Part shown: positions 37,372 through 47,093 of the stretch, in pieces | Layout: every line of letters starts with the position of its first letter | Position numbering within the stretch: position 1 is the first letter of the stretch | Source of the DNA: Desulfurococcales archaeon | GTDB lineage: Archaea > Thermoproteota > Thermoprotei_A > Sulfolobales > NBVN01 | Length of the DNA: 55,076 nt | NCBI GenBank assembly: GCA_026986435.1 | Contig: JALSOP010000037.1 | Coordinates: forward strand, 1-55,076 | Direction: 5' to 3' | Program-made: the position numbers and the translations under genes | Notes under the pieces: model-generated | What the model was told of the DNA's origin: nothing | The model's input: the letters and a program-made list of their open reading frames with translations, nothing else | The model's database searches: none

Positions 37372-37554
37372 ATGGCGAAGAAGCCCCCAGTTAAGGTTAA
37401 AGACCCAACCACAGGGAAGGAGGTCGAGCTAGTGCCAGAGAAGGTCTGGGTCCTGGCTCCGCGCGGGAGAAAGGGCGTGAAGATAGGTCTGTTCAGATCC
37501 CCCGAGACCGGGAAGTATTTCCGCGCTAAGGTGCCTGACGACTACCCAGTCTGA
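37372..37554 (+). CDS. creN7: Chromatin protein Cren7
   Basis: 60 aa [55 protein letters not shown], near-diagnostic Cren7. Confidence 0.95.
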   Translation: MAKKPPVKVKDPTTGKEVELVPEKVWVLAPRGRKGVKIGLFRSPETGKYFRAKVPDDYPV

Positions 37555-37598
37555 GTCACAATTGCAGAGAAGTTTTTAGCCTATAATCTTCAAAGTTT

Positions 37599-38168
37599 TT
37601 GCTCGTCCCTAACCTAAGTTTTATGGTGAGTAGTGTGTCGAGGCTCCTCATTATCTCAGACACTCACGACAACCTAGCAGCAATAGACGACCTCATTAAA
37701 TGCCTCAAGATAGGGGGCTATACTTACGACTCGGTCATACATCTCGGCGACATAGTCTCACCTTTCACGCTAAGGAAACTCATCAATGAGCTTGAGGCAC
37801 CCATGACAGCGATTTTCGGAAATAATGATGGTGATAAGCCCCTCCTTAAGAACATCTTACCAGGCATTGCGGACCCACCAGTAACGGTAGAATGGAGAGG
37901 GCGTAGGGCCCTCTTACTCCACGGTTTTAAGTCCCCAGAAATGACCGAGTTCTTCGTGAACTCTTTAGCGAGTGGTAGGGCGTATGACATAATACTATAC
38001 GGCCATACACATTTGGCCAGGGTCACGAGGATAAACAACACATTAGTCATTAACCCCGGCACGGTCTCCGGCTATGTCAGCGGTAAGAGGACATTCGCTA
38101 TCCTAGACACTGAGAAGCTAGACGCGGAGATCGTGGACATAGATCGATGCCTTACGAAAGAGTTGTAG
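37599..38168 (+). CDS. YfcE/MJ0936-type metallophosphoesterase (start may be 37623)
   Basis: LLIISDTHDNLAAI, VIHLGDIV, IFGNNDGDK, LLHGF, YGHTHLARV, INPGT. Confidence 0.9.
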   Translation: MLVPNLSFMVSSVSRLLIISDTHDNLAAIDDLIKCLKIGGYTYDSVIHLGDIVSPFTLRKLINELEAPMTAIFGNNDGDKPLLKNILPGIADPPVTVEWRGRRALLLHGFKSPEMTEFFVNSLASGRAYDIILYGHTHLARVTRINNTLVINPGTVSGYVSGKRTFAILDTEKLDAEIVDIDRCLTKEL

Positions 38169-39828
38169 GGGGTTCGGGGAACGATACGGGTAGCGCCATC
38201 TGCTCCGGTGCTATCCTTACTATGCCCTCACCTCTCTCAAGCACGTTCACGAGGTCCATGATCTCCTCACTGATCTTTACATACCTTTGCACACTGTCCC
38301 AGTATTCGGGACTAGGAGAACTCATCGCTATGAAGAGCCCGGCGTCAGACGAGAGCCCGGGTTCCCTGTCTATGTCCTCGATCCGCTGAGTTGCCACAGC
38401 TACTGAGACGCCGTAACTGCGGCTAATCCTCATCAGATCTGATACGAGTCCAGGGATTCCGAGGTAGATCCAGGCCTCATCAAGCAGGAGTAGGCGCCTG
38501 ATCCTCCCGTCTCCTGCCCTGAGCAGACCCATCTTCATCGCGGCCTCCAGTACTAGGACTAATGTCCTCACGAGCCTCTCGTTCCTGACGAAAACATCTG
38601 ATATGTCGATGACCACGTTTGAGTCCGGCTCAGAGAGCACCTCAATCAGGGGTTGCTGACCCGTGTCGAGGGAAGCCACTTGGTCGAGTATTTCCCTTAT
38701 TTTGTAAGAGGAATATTCGTCCAGTGTTAAGGAAGCAAGCGACGCGGCGTGCTCCAACGGGTGTTCGGCATTTATTGAATTCCTCAGCACATTGTAGAGT
38801 TTTACTCTCAGCCTCTCGTCTATCCCAAACGCTCTGCTGATGATCTCCGTGATGATGTGGGGGTTGCGGCTTTCTTTGAATATCCTGCTCAGCCCGAGCG
38901 ATACGTTCTCGAGTCTTACGATGCTGAACACCTCCCCTCTAGCACTCAAGCGCTCTGAGTACTCTCCCTTCGCGTCGATCACTATGTACCTGATTCCGTG
39001 GACCGTGTTCATCTCTGACGCTAGGTAAGCAAGTAACTCCGTCTTCCCTGAGCCCGTGGGTCCGACCACGACTATGTGGGGTGATGGGGCGTTCTCTAGG
39101 TTCCAGAACACCTCCTCTCCCGTGGAGAGGTTCTTTCCAAGGTAGACCCCGGCCTGCCTACCCCTCCTGTGGGTACCACGTATCAAGGCGGGCACTATGA
39201 ACGGTAGGTGATGTGTTGAGGCAGTCTTGATGAACCCCTTAACGATAGTTTTCCTTAGTAGCCAGCCAGTGAAGCCGCCTCCGATGTTGTCAAAGCCCCG
39301 AAAAAACACCTTTGCCGCAAGTCTGGCTTCCAATCCACCGACGTTCTTGAGCCTAATACCTAGTGCCCGAAGCGAATCACTCAAGAGCTTAGCCCGGATC
39401 TCGGCCCTCTGTACCGCCTCCTTCTCATCCCGCGCACATGCCTCAACGGCGTAGAAAACAATAACCTCTAGTGGAGGTACTCCCTCCTTCAGTACGGTAT
39501 CACGTACCTTCTTTAACCTCGCCAGCTTCACACGAATGTCTGGCCTTGAGGGATTACTCTCCAGTTCTATTTCGAGTGCCTCTATGGCCCTTTCTAATCT
39601 CTTAACGTACTTCTCGAGTTCCATAGGTACGACATATGCCCTAACCTCCACCGGGAAACCGAGGTTGAGAGCACTGTGGTATGCCTTCAGTAATGTCTTC
39701 AACTCCTTGCCACTGGACTCGCTAAGTAGCGAAGAAAATCCTGCAGCTATCAGTAGCTTCTTCGCGCAGAACTGTTTTTTCTCACGAATAACTAAAATAT
39801 TGCCCCTTACCACCACGCCCTTAATCAT
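38152..39828 (-). CDS. VirB4/HerA-like (CedB/TraC-type) ATPase
   Basis: VVVGPTGSGKTELLAYLASEM Walker A, RRLLLLDEAWIYLGIPG Walker B, VAVATQRIEDID sensor, N-terminal non-ATPase domain. Confidence 0.85.
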   Translation of the reverse strand: MIKGVVVRGNILVIREKKQFCAKKLLIAAGFSSLLSESSGKELKTLLKAYHSALNLGFPVEVRAYVVPMELEKYVKRLERAIEALEIELESNPSRPDIRVKLARLKKVRDTVLKEGVPPLEVIVFYAVEACARDEKEAVQRAEIRAKLLSDSLRALGIRLKNVGGLEARLAAKVFFRGFDNIGGGFTGWLLRKTIVKGFIKTASTHHLPFIVPALIRGTHRRGRQAGVYLGKNLSTGEEVFWNLENAPSPHIVVVGPTGSGKTELLAYLASEMNTVHGIRYIVIDAKGEYSERLSARGEVFSIVRLENVSLGLSRIFKESRNPHIITEIISRAFGIDERLRVKLYNVLRNSINAEHPLEHAASLASLTLDEYSSYKIREILDQVASLDTGQQPLIEVLSEPDSNVVIDISDVFVRNERLVRTLVLVLEAAMKMGLLRAGDGRIRRLLLLDEAWIYLGIPGLVSDLMRISRSYGVSVAVATQRIEDIDREPGLSSDAGLFIAMSSPSPEYWDSVQRYVKISEEIMDLVNVLERGEGIVRIAPEQMALPVSFPEPPTTLS

Positions 39829-41959
39829 TGGTCTCCCCCACCTCGCTGGACAATTTCTCAGCAGTTAACACGGCAGCCAGCAGAGCACTCCGGATGAGTT
39901 CGTCCCTGGTAATGATGATTGGCCGCGGGTTCTCAAGTGCGAGATATACTCTGCATCCGTCAACCAAATCAAGCAGGCCCAGCCTGATCGCAACATCCTT
40001 TCCTGCCTCCGCAGACTCTCCGCACGTAACAGTGAGCCCCACGGACCCACTGACGCGGAGAACGCCGTCACCCCTAACCGTGATTTTTTCAACTCTGCCA
40101 TCGATCTCAGTGCATCTGAAATTCTCCGGAGTATCTGAGTCAGTGCAGCTAATCACTCTAGTGATCTCTGCTTCAAAGCCATCCTCAACGAGCGTAGCCT
40201 CTACCAGGGAAGGAAGTGGGCAGTGATCATTGTTGCCGAGCTCTATTATTCTTCCATCAGCGCACAGAATGCGCACCCTCCCCGGCGCCTCTATACCGTC
40301 TCTCTTAACTCTGATTATTGAGTCACGCACAATCTGATCTATTTTCGCCTCTCCCAACATAACCATAGAGCCCGGGATAACGTATTTCGTCCCGATCTCA
40401 TCTACTAACTCGAAGGATATAGGGACGGCCGTACCCGGCCTAGACCTACCAATGAGTAGGAACCTAACTGATCCATCTTCACTGTATACGCTACCGGCCT
40501 TGAATCCTGGAGGGACAATTACATGCACGCTCCACGCACCCGGTGATGTCTTAAGCATAGTGGCGTGACCTGCGATTGAGGCGTTCATTCTTGGCTCATC
40601 AATGACTCTTCCAACAATACTCGCAACAGCCTTCTCAATTACAAAGGAGTCGAGCCGAGGCGCTGAACTAGCTATCGTGATTCTCCGAGCAAATTCCGTC
40701 AGCGGCGACCTAATCATGATCACGGGTGACACAGTATCGCCTAACCTCATCGGCCTGAGATACAGATGTACGACGCCCTCCTTCTCGAGCCGGTGACCAC
40801 TCACATCGCCTATTACCTCGACCTCGGAGCACTTTCCCGGAAGCCTCACCCTTACCGTGGCATAGGTTTCTGCGTCAACGACGTTCTTCGTAACCTCGAT
40901 AGAGGGCTCAACCAGGGTGTGGGCCGAAGAAACTACGATGTAATCGTCGCTAATACACAAAAGTAAACCCTCATTGTTGGGTACGCACATCCTCGACTTG
41001 ATTGACGTCACTATTCCGGAGTTGTTAACGAGGACTACTTCCATGCCCTCGAATGAGTTAAGGGTCGCTATCTCGGCAGCGGAGAATGGGGTGAAGAAAC
41101 GATTAGTTAATCCCATCCACAGCCTCTCTTTGAGGATACCGCAGCCGATTTCACTCGTGCACAGTATTAACGAGTCGTTAAGGCATGCGGCTGACGGTGT
41201 GCCCTCGATGGGTATCAATGGGTCAATACCGTTGCTCGTAGCCTTAATGACGAAGCTCCCCTCATCGCTCCTGTACATTAAGTAATTGTCTCCTCTGCAT
41301 GAAGCGAGCGGGTAAGTAGGTGTGATCGGCAGATATATTGGGTTGCTCCCCGGATGCACGATCACCGATTCCTCGGAAGAGTTGATAACACAGAGACCCC
41401 TACTACACGAGACATTCCTCGGCCCCTTCAACTCTATATCGTGTTCTGCTGACTCACCCGTTAATGGGTCCCAAACCACCGCAGTACATCGCCTCTGGTT
41501 GCACCCCACTATCGCGGCGACGGTGTCGTCAGCGCTATGGTAGACCTTCCTAAGCTTCATCAAACCAGTTAAGGGGGTGTAAACAAGCACATAACTTCCC
41601 TTCGGGAATATGCCCGCTAACCTCCGCCCCCAGTTGATGGCTGCCATAGGCTCCTCGAGGCTTCTCGGGCTCCCTAGTAGTTCCCTCTTTAGATTCCGTA
41701 CTTCATCAAGAAGAACGGAATCACTGAGCAAGGGGGCGAGCTCCACCCTCTCTTCAAGAATCACTTTGAAGACACGTTTGGGATAATCCCCTCCAACGAG
41801 CGCATAGAACCTGTCGCTGATTGAACGAAACGATATGGGTGTTCTAGAAACATCAGGAGAGAGCTTGGCGCAGCCAAGGATTAGCGGGACCTTACCGCTC
41901 AAATCATCCCACCCCCTATCAAGATCATTAGCGATAACCCGGGAACAAGCCCAGAGCAT
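39821..41959 (-). CDS. Large protein of unknown function in a pilus-type operon (repeat/beta-rich N-terminus, Ig-like C-terminal region)
   Basis: 712 aa ORF, tightly overlapping neighbours on both sides; no recognised catalytic motif. Confidence 0.6.
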   Translation of the reverse strand: MLWACSRVIANDLDRGWDDLSGKVPLILGCAKLSPDVSRTPISFRSISDRFYALVGGDYPKRVFKVILEERVELAPLLSDSVLLDEVRNLKRELLGSPRSLEEPMAAINWGRRLAGIFPKGSYVLVYTPLTGLMKLRKVYHSADDTVAAIVGCNQRRCTAVVWDPLTGESAEHDIELKGPRNVSCSRGLCVINSSEESVIVHPGSNPIYLPITPTYPLASCRGDNYLMYRSDEGSFVIKATSNGIDPLIPIEGTPSAACLNDSLILCTSEIGCGILKERLWMGLTNRFFTPFSAAEIATLNSFEGMEVVLVNNSGIVTSIKSRMCVPNNEGLLLCISDDYIVVSSAHTLVEPSIEVTKNVVDAETYATVRVRLPGKCSEVEVIGDVSGHRLEKEGVVHLYLRPMRLGDTVSPVIMIRSPLTEFARRITIASSAPRLDSFVIEKAVASIVGRVIDEPRMNASIAGHATMLKTSPGAWSVHVIVPPGFKAGSVYSEDGSVRFLLIGRSRPGTAVPISFELVDEIGTKYVIPGSMVMLGEAKIDQIVRDSIIRVKRDGIEAPGRVRILCADGRIIELGNNDHCPLPSLVEATLVEDGFEAEITRVISCTDSDTPENFRCTEIDGRVEKITVRGDGVLRVSGSVGLTVTCGESAEAGKDVAIRLGLLDLVDGCRVYLALENPRPIIITRDELIRSALLAAVLTAEKLSSEVGETND

Positions 41960-43386
41960 ATCCTGTCAAATCCGGCCTTAGATACGAAGATCCCGAGAGC
42001 CGCTGATGAAGCTATGAGGTACCTGATAAGCAGTTTATCTACAGAGAGTAGCAGCTGTGTTGTTGATAGGAGGAGGAACGTGATCCCTATGCTCACGACC
42101 GCTAAACCCGCCCCTGTTATTATGAGCTTCCGGATGTCGGCTATCATGCTCTCAACAACGTCCTTAAGCAGTATCAGGGTCTCGCGCCTCACGTCCCCTT
42201 GAGAGAAGAGGTTGCTTATTGTGAAGTCGGTGAAACAGGTTATCCAGTAATGATACTCGTTGCATCTCCCTCTAGGGAAGCTTGAGAGAGTCCCTCCCAC
42301 GCTCTCCAGGTAGGCCCTTAGCCTGTTTATGTTGCCTACTGTAAGGAGGGGTATTTCGGAGATCGCCTTAATGACATTGTTTAGGGAGTGCAGTTCCTTT
42401 AGAGCACCCGATAATTCCTTAAGCCAAATAATGCCGGACAATATCAGCGTCAGCGCTGATGCTAGGAGGACGGGCTTACTGAGAAGGAGAATACCCGTAA
42501 ACAGTAGGATAATCCCAATAAGGAAGAGCGTGCCCTCCAGTTTGGAGCGCTTGTTACCTAGATGTATCATATGGCGGGGTAGCTTAGGTACGGAGGCGAT
42601 CCCTACCGGTATGAGTATTAGCATCAATGCTATGGCGTAAGATATGGCAGAGCGCCCAATAAGGTTGGTCATTAGTGATGCTATGGGTGGAACGTACCCT
42701 ATTAGGGCTGATAGGGCCACCGAGAACACGATCCTGGCTTTCACGGCGTCACGTGCCCTCTCCTTCAGAGTCCTTGTGTAGTACCTAAGTGAGTCAGTGA
42801 TCCACACGCCGCCGAGGCCCATGGAGTAGGCTGTCAGGTACTCCGAGAACGTCCTCCTAAGCTTAGTAGAGAATTTCTCACTCATTATCCGCAGGGACTC
42901 CATTATCCCGAAGACCGTCGAAAGAGCTGTGAGTCGGTCGCTGAACTTCAGGAGGGCGGGGAATATAGTCGATGCGTACTTCCTCCAACTCCCACCAAGC
43001 TCCACCACGTCTCTCCCAAGCTCCACGTCTGTACCCTGCGAGAGGCCCAGAGATATTATGAAGTACTCGAGCTCTGTAAGTACACGCGCTGAGTAGTTAA
43101 GCGCCCTGAGGTACCATATCGTCACGTAGGCCGCGGGCGGCAGAATTATTGAGAGGGCGATCAATAAGATCTCGTAACCGGGCGCTGCCTTAACAATGAA
43201 TGCGGTTAAGAGAATAGACAGTGAGTACGTGCCTGCAAGCCAGATAAGCACTTCTTTGTACGCTTCTCTCCCAATTTTTCTAGCGTTGCCGCTCCTAACC
43301 CTCAATTCCTCTATAAGCTCCACAAACGCTTGGAGACCACTGAGTAGTATACGAATTGTTCTCGAGTTAACGTTTTGTCTCTGCAT
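41899..43386 (-). CDS. Type IV pilus/archaellum platform membrane protein (TadC/GspF-like)
   Basis: Several TM clusters with intervening helical cytoplasmic domains; overlaps the secretion ATPase gene. Confidence 0.7.
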   Translation of the reverse strand: MQRQNVNSRTIRILLSGLQAFVELIEELRVRSGNARKIGREAYKEVLIWLAGTYSLSILLTAFIVKAAPGYEILLIALSIILPPAAYVTIWYLRALNYSARVLTELEYFIISLGLSQGTDVELGRDVVELGGSWRKYASTIFPALLKFSDRLTALSTVFGIMESLRIMSEKFSTKLRRTFSEYLTAYSMGLGGVWITDSLRYYTRTLKERARDAVKARIVFSVALSALIGYVPPIASLMTNLIGRSAISYAIALMLILIPVGIASVPKLPRHMIHLGNKRSKLEGTLFLIGIILLFTGILLLSKPVLLASALTLILSGIIWLKELSGALKELHSLNNVIKAISEIPLLTVGNINRLRAYLESVGGTLSSFPRGRCNEYHYWITCFTDFTISNLFSQGDVRRETLILLKDVVESMIADIRKLIITGAGLAVVSIGITFLLLSTTQLLLSVDKLLIRYLIASSAALGIFVSKAGFDRICSGLVPGLSLMILIGGGMI

Positions 43387-44632
43387 AGTCGATCATCCTC
43401 CTTGTTCCTATTTTGTATAACTTCCTTATGATGACCCTATTCGACGAGTCATCATAAACAGGTTTCTCCACTGACACCACAGTCCTTTGGAGCTTGCCAT
43501 CCCTGGTGGAGAAACCCATCACAATTATAGCGTCAAACATTGCGACCTGATACGGGCTGAGATCTATTGGTGGGCTCATGAGCCTTGTCACCACCTCCCG
43601 CGCGCTCCCGCCGTGGAACGTTGTCAGGCTCCCCAGACCCATATTCATTGCCTGTGGCAGCACCCGAGCCTCTCTGCCCCTCGTCTCGCCGATCACGATG
43701 TACCTGCTCACCGATGCCCTAAGAGCCGCTTTTGCTAGGCTCATCTGGTCAACGTCCCTACCAATGCCCCAGAGGCTCGCTGGGACAACGTACCTAACCC
43801 ACGCACTCCCCGGTAGCGGGTCTATCTCAGGCGTGTCCTCGATTATCACTATTTTCCATTCTTTCGGGATCAAGGAGTAGAGTATCGCTCTTAGGAGTGT
43901 GGTCTTGCCCGAGCCAGGCGGCCCAGCGATTATTATTGAGCCTCTTCTATCGATGATCCTCTTGATTAACCCAACGACCTCCGGAGAGAGTGTGTTTCTC
44001 TTGACCATCTCATCAAGGGAGATGCTACTGATGCCCCTCTTCTTCCTAATCACTATCTCGCCGTCCCCTCCAGTCACCTCAGGATGAACTAGGTGTACTC
44101 TGTGCCCTCCATCCTCCTCTGGGAGGTTGCCGTCAGCTATCGGGTTTAGGGGAGTAACTAGCTTCCCAATCTTCTCGGCAAGAAGTTCCATATACTCAAG
44201 AAACTCTGCCTGAGTCTTTATCGTGATATTAGTCGGGATGTAATCGGCTCCCGGGTCCCTCCGGAGTATCTCTGAGTGCCTGACCCACACGGTGCCGGGG
44301 CCGACGATGGATATGTCCTCTATGTAGGGATCATCTAGCAGTATCTGCAGCTTCTTATATCGCATCGTCCTCGAGATGCTCACGAGTTCACTGAACTTCG
44401 GCTTTTTGCCGGTCGTCCTCCGTATGGCCTTAATTAGATTGAACAGCGTGATCTTTCTCTCGTTAATTGACTCGATAGCCCTAACAATGTCCTCCCTGCC
44501 TAGCGCTTTGGGCTGATCAGTGACCAAGTATTTGTAGTTCTTGCCTATTTTCACAACCTGCACACGGGTGCTTGAGACTGTGTACTTGAGGATTTTCTCA
44601 TAAAAAGAAGTGCTCAACCCTGTACCCTCCAC
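43367..44632 (-). CDS. Type II/IV secretion-system ATPase (GspE/TadA/ArlI-like)
   Basis: IIIAGPPGSGKTTLLRAILYSLI, IVIIEDTPEIDPLPG, RYIVIGETRGREARVLPQAMNMGLGSLTTFHGGS. Confidence 0.93.
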   Translation of the reverse strand: MEGTGLSTSFYEKILKYTVSSTRVQVVKIGKNYKYLVTDQPKALGREDIVRAIESINERKITLFNLIKAIRRTTGKKPKFSELVSISRTMRYKKLQILLDDPYIEDISIVGPGTVWVRHSEILRRDPGADYIPTNITIKTQAEFLEYMELLAEKIGKLVTPLNPIADGNLPEEDGGHRVHLVHPEVTGGDGEIVIRKKRGISSISLDEMVKRNTLSPEVVGLIKRIIDRRGSIIIAGPPGSGKTTLLRAILYSLIPKEWKIVIIEDTPEIDPLPGSAWVRYVVPASLWGIGRDVDQMSLAKAALRASVSRYIVIGETRGREARVLPQAMNMGLGSLTTFHGGSAREVVTRLMSPPIDLSPYQVAMFDAIIVMGFSTRDGKLQRTVVSVEKPVYDDSSNRVIIRKLYKIGTRRMIDYAETKR

Positions 44633-44647
44633 TCCTCAATGTCTTCG

Positions 44648-45088
44648 TTACAGTGGTATCTCCACGGTAGTCGTTTCGCCAGTATCCGAGGTTAAGGTAA
44701 TCACTACTAGCTGTGGCGATGTAACGCTGCCAGTTGCCACGATGACCAGTGTCTGCCCAGGACTCACCGACCCTCCTGCAGGTATCGTTGAGTACTGTGC
44801 GGAGGTGGTTGTTCCGTCGCTACTCACTAAGCTGACGTCGGTGACCTGGAAGTCTGAGTCGCTATTATTCTTCAGCTTGATCGTAACTGTCAGGGTGCCG
44901 TTTCTTAACTCTTTGGACGTTAGCGTACCCGATATTTCTGGTATTGCTGTCTGCTCGGACACCTTGCTTGCCTGTCCCTGTAGCCATGACTGCACGGCGA
45001 ACGCTACGGGTATAGCTATGGCGGCCATGACGAGCACAACTATTAGGTCGCTCACGCCTCTTCTCATCCTACGGGACCTTGCCCTCAT
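44648..45088 (-). CDS. Type IV pilin-like protein with class III signal peptide
   Basis: RRMRRG/VSDLIVVLVMAAIAIPVAFAVQSWLQG followed by a Thr/Ser-rich beta domain. Confidence 0.8.
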   Translation of the reverse strand: MRARSRRMRRGVSDLIVVLVMAAIAIPVAFAVQSWLQGQASKVSEQTAIPEISGTLTSKELRNGTLTVTIKLKNNSDSDFQVTDVSLVSSDGTTTSAQYSTIPAGGSVSPGQTLVIVATGSVTSPQLVVITLTSDTGETTTVEIPL

Positions 45089-45169
45089 GGGGTTCCCCGT
45101 GAGTAGGTAGTGTTTTTAAAGTGTGCATGGGGGTGTTGGCTTAAATGATTAGCTGATTTCCTCCCTAGA

Positions 45170-45469
45170 ATGGTGCTGGTATTGAGCGGGGTTAGGGAGA
45201 GACTGAAGAATATCCTCTCCTCGATGAGGGGTAGGGTCGTAACCCCCGGCGACGTGGTTGCCCTCACCGGCCTGCCGAGGTATGAGGTGCTGGCTGCCTT
45301 CCACGTACTTGAGGCGCTGGGCTTCATTGAGGTAGTCCACGCTAAAGGAAATTACAAGATCTACAAACTCAGTGACCTCGGTGAGAGGCTCCTCGAAGCT
45401 CTTGAGGAAGCAGAGGAGTTCATGATCAGTATCGGGCAGGGCCAGCTGGAAGCGGAGGCAGGCACCTGA
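45170..45469 (+). CDS. Winged-helix DNA-binding protein
   Basis: GDVVALTGLPRYEVLAAFHVLEALGFIEVVHAKGNYKIYKLSDLGERLLEAL. Confidence 0.75.
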   Translation: MVLVLSGVRERLKNILSSMRGRVVTPGDVVALTGLPRYEVLAAFHVLEALGFIEVVHAKGNYKIYKLSDLGERLLEALEEAEEFMISIGQGQLEAEAGT

Positions 45470-45506
45470 TCTTTTAAATTAATTCCATTTGGGGGTGTGA
45501 GCAATT

Positions 45507-45902
45507 TTGCTAGTCGAGCCTGCTAGGAATAGAGGTCGTATTCTTGTCATAGACTTGTCCAGTCCGAAAGATCTCTTCAGCCTCGCGGGTAGTGTCTCAT
45601 TTACATTAGAAAGTATAAAGAGTGAGAAAAGGTTAGTAAGCAATTACGCCAGGGCGGTCTCAGCGATCATGAAGGAGGCTAAAGGGACGGCTGAAGACGA
45701 GACGAACAGCGAAAGGGTGAGGAACGCCTCCTTTATCTTCCTGAGCATGCCGGATCCGACAATGATATCCACGGCCATAGGTGTGACGACCTTCATCGCC
45801 AGCAGGGGCCTTCACGCCCTGGAGCGCAGGAAGCACGGGTACATGGAAGTGTTTAAGGTGTACAGAAAAATAAGAATGGAATTATACGAATTAATCGACT
45901 GA
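45507..45902 (+). CDS. Hypothetical protein
   Basis: 131 aa ORF in AT-balanced coding region, same strand as the wHTH gene; no recognised motif. Confidence 0.55.
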   Translation: MLVEPARNRGRILVIDLSSPKDLFSLAGSVSFTLESIKSEKRLVSNYARAVSAIMKEAKGTAEDETNSERVRNASFIFLSMPDPTMISTAIGVTTFIASRGLHALERRKHGYMEVFKVYRKIRMELYELID

Positions 45903-45909
45903 AGAACGC

Positions 45910-46317
45910 TCAGAACCTCCTCCTGAAGCTCTTTTCCGGTGCTTTAGGTCGTTCCTCTGGTACTTCCTCCTCTTTAGGCACTTCCTCGTCACCGATGCTC
46001 CGTATAGTGTTCCTACCACCTATATTGAGCTGTACCTCCCCTCTGTAGGCTGTTGTCCAGCCCCCCTTGATTTCTATTGCATCTCCTTCCTTAATGGTAC
46101 CAGCGGCTCTCCCCCAGAGCGTTAGTTTGACTCTACCAGTCTCGTCCCCCACGACTGCCTCACTAATTGTTCTCTCTCCTTTCTTTGTCTGGATTGTTTT
46201 CGGGGGGCTTGTCTCGAGAACCCTGACCTTTATGTCAACGTTTGACATCCCGGGTTTTAGATCCATGACCTTCTTGCTTTTGGACTCGTTTTCGTGCATG
46301 CCTACGATACACCACAC
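45910..46317 (-). CDS. ssb: Crenarchaeal single-stranded DNA-binding protein (OB fold)
   Basis: VDIKVRVLETSPPKTIQTKKGERTISEAVVGDETGRVKLTLWGRAAGTIKEGDAIEIKGGW plus acidic/basic C-terminal tail. Confidence 0.88.
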   Translation of the reverse strand: MWCIVGMHENESKSKKVMDLKPGMSNVDIKVRVLETSPPKTIQTKKGERTISEAVVGDETGRVKLTLWGRAAGTIKEGDAIEIKGGWTTAYRGEVQLNIGGRNTIRSIGDEEVPKEEEVPEERPKAPEKSFRRRF

Positions 46318-46399
46318 AGACGATACGCTTCCTACGTGCTGATGGGGGTATTAAATACTTCCTTCAGAACAACAGGTATCTAAAAAAATGAGGTTCAGG

Positions 46400-46630
46400 T
46401 CACTCTTTTTCGACAGTGATGGCGCCAGTAGGACAGGCGGTTCTGGCCTGCTCTACACAATCCTCGAGATCCTCTGGAACCTCACCCTCCCACGGATTAG
46501 CACCGCGATACTGGTCTACTATCTGAGACTTTCCGTCTGGACCTGCCTCGAAGACCTGCGGACATAGAGCGTAGCACACGCCGTCGGAGATACAGAGATC
46601 CCAGTCAACCTTTACCTTAAGCTTGGCCAT
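46400..46630 (-). CDS. Ferredoxin with Asp in the first cluster motif (CxxDxxC)
   Basis: DLCISDGVCYALCPQVF ... CPTGAITVEKE. Confidence 0.9.
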   Translation of the reverse strand: MAKLKVKVDWDLCISDGVCYALCPQVFEAGPDGKSQIVDQYRGANPWEGEVPEDLEDCVEQARTACPTGAITVEKE

Positions 46631-46759
46631 AGGTTTTCACCGTTGAAAGGTTCATGGCTAACTTATTAAAGATTCCCTGGATATAAGAGCATAAGTACTT
46701 AGGGTAATGATTTGGTGTCCAAAAAAGCTTAATAAGCGGACATAACTTCCAGTTTTCTG

Positions 46760-46858
46760 GGGCCCGTAGCTCAGCCAGGCAGAGCGCCCGGCACACCGGA
46801 TACCGGTGCGGGAATCATAACCGGGTGGTCCGGGGTTCGAATCCCCGCGGGCCCACCA
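46760..46858 (+). tRNA. tRNA with CAT anticodon (Met elongator or Ile2) carrying a 22-nt intron at non-canonical position 32/33 (46793-46814)
   Basis: GGGCCCG-TA-GCTC..GAGC-G-CCCGG-C-[ACACCGGATACCGGTGCGGGAA]-TCATAA-CCGGG-TGGTC-CGGGG-TTCGAAT-CCCCG-CGGGCCC-A-CCA. Confidence 0.85.
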
Positions 46859-47093
46859 AGGATGCGTTAAGATAAATATTTCCTCATGAATTATAGAAAA
46901 CTAATAATATGGGCTTCATTGTAGATTAATAATATTATTAAGTTATTTTTAACGGAGTAAAATATTTATACATTTTAGCGATGTTGTGATTATTATTATT
47001 CTATCCACTGGCAACTTTTAATCTGTGCCTTAAGGCAACAAAGTTAAGGTTATATTTTTAATTTTAGCCACTGCTTGGTTCTCTGGGATAGCT

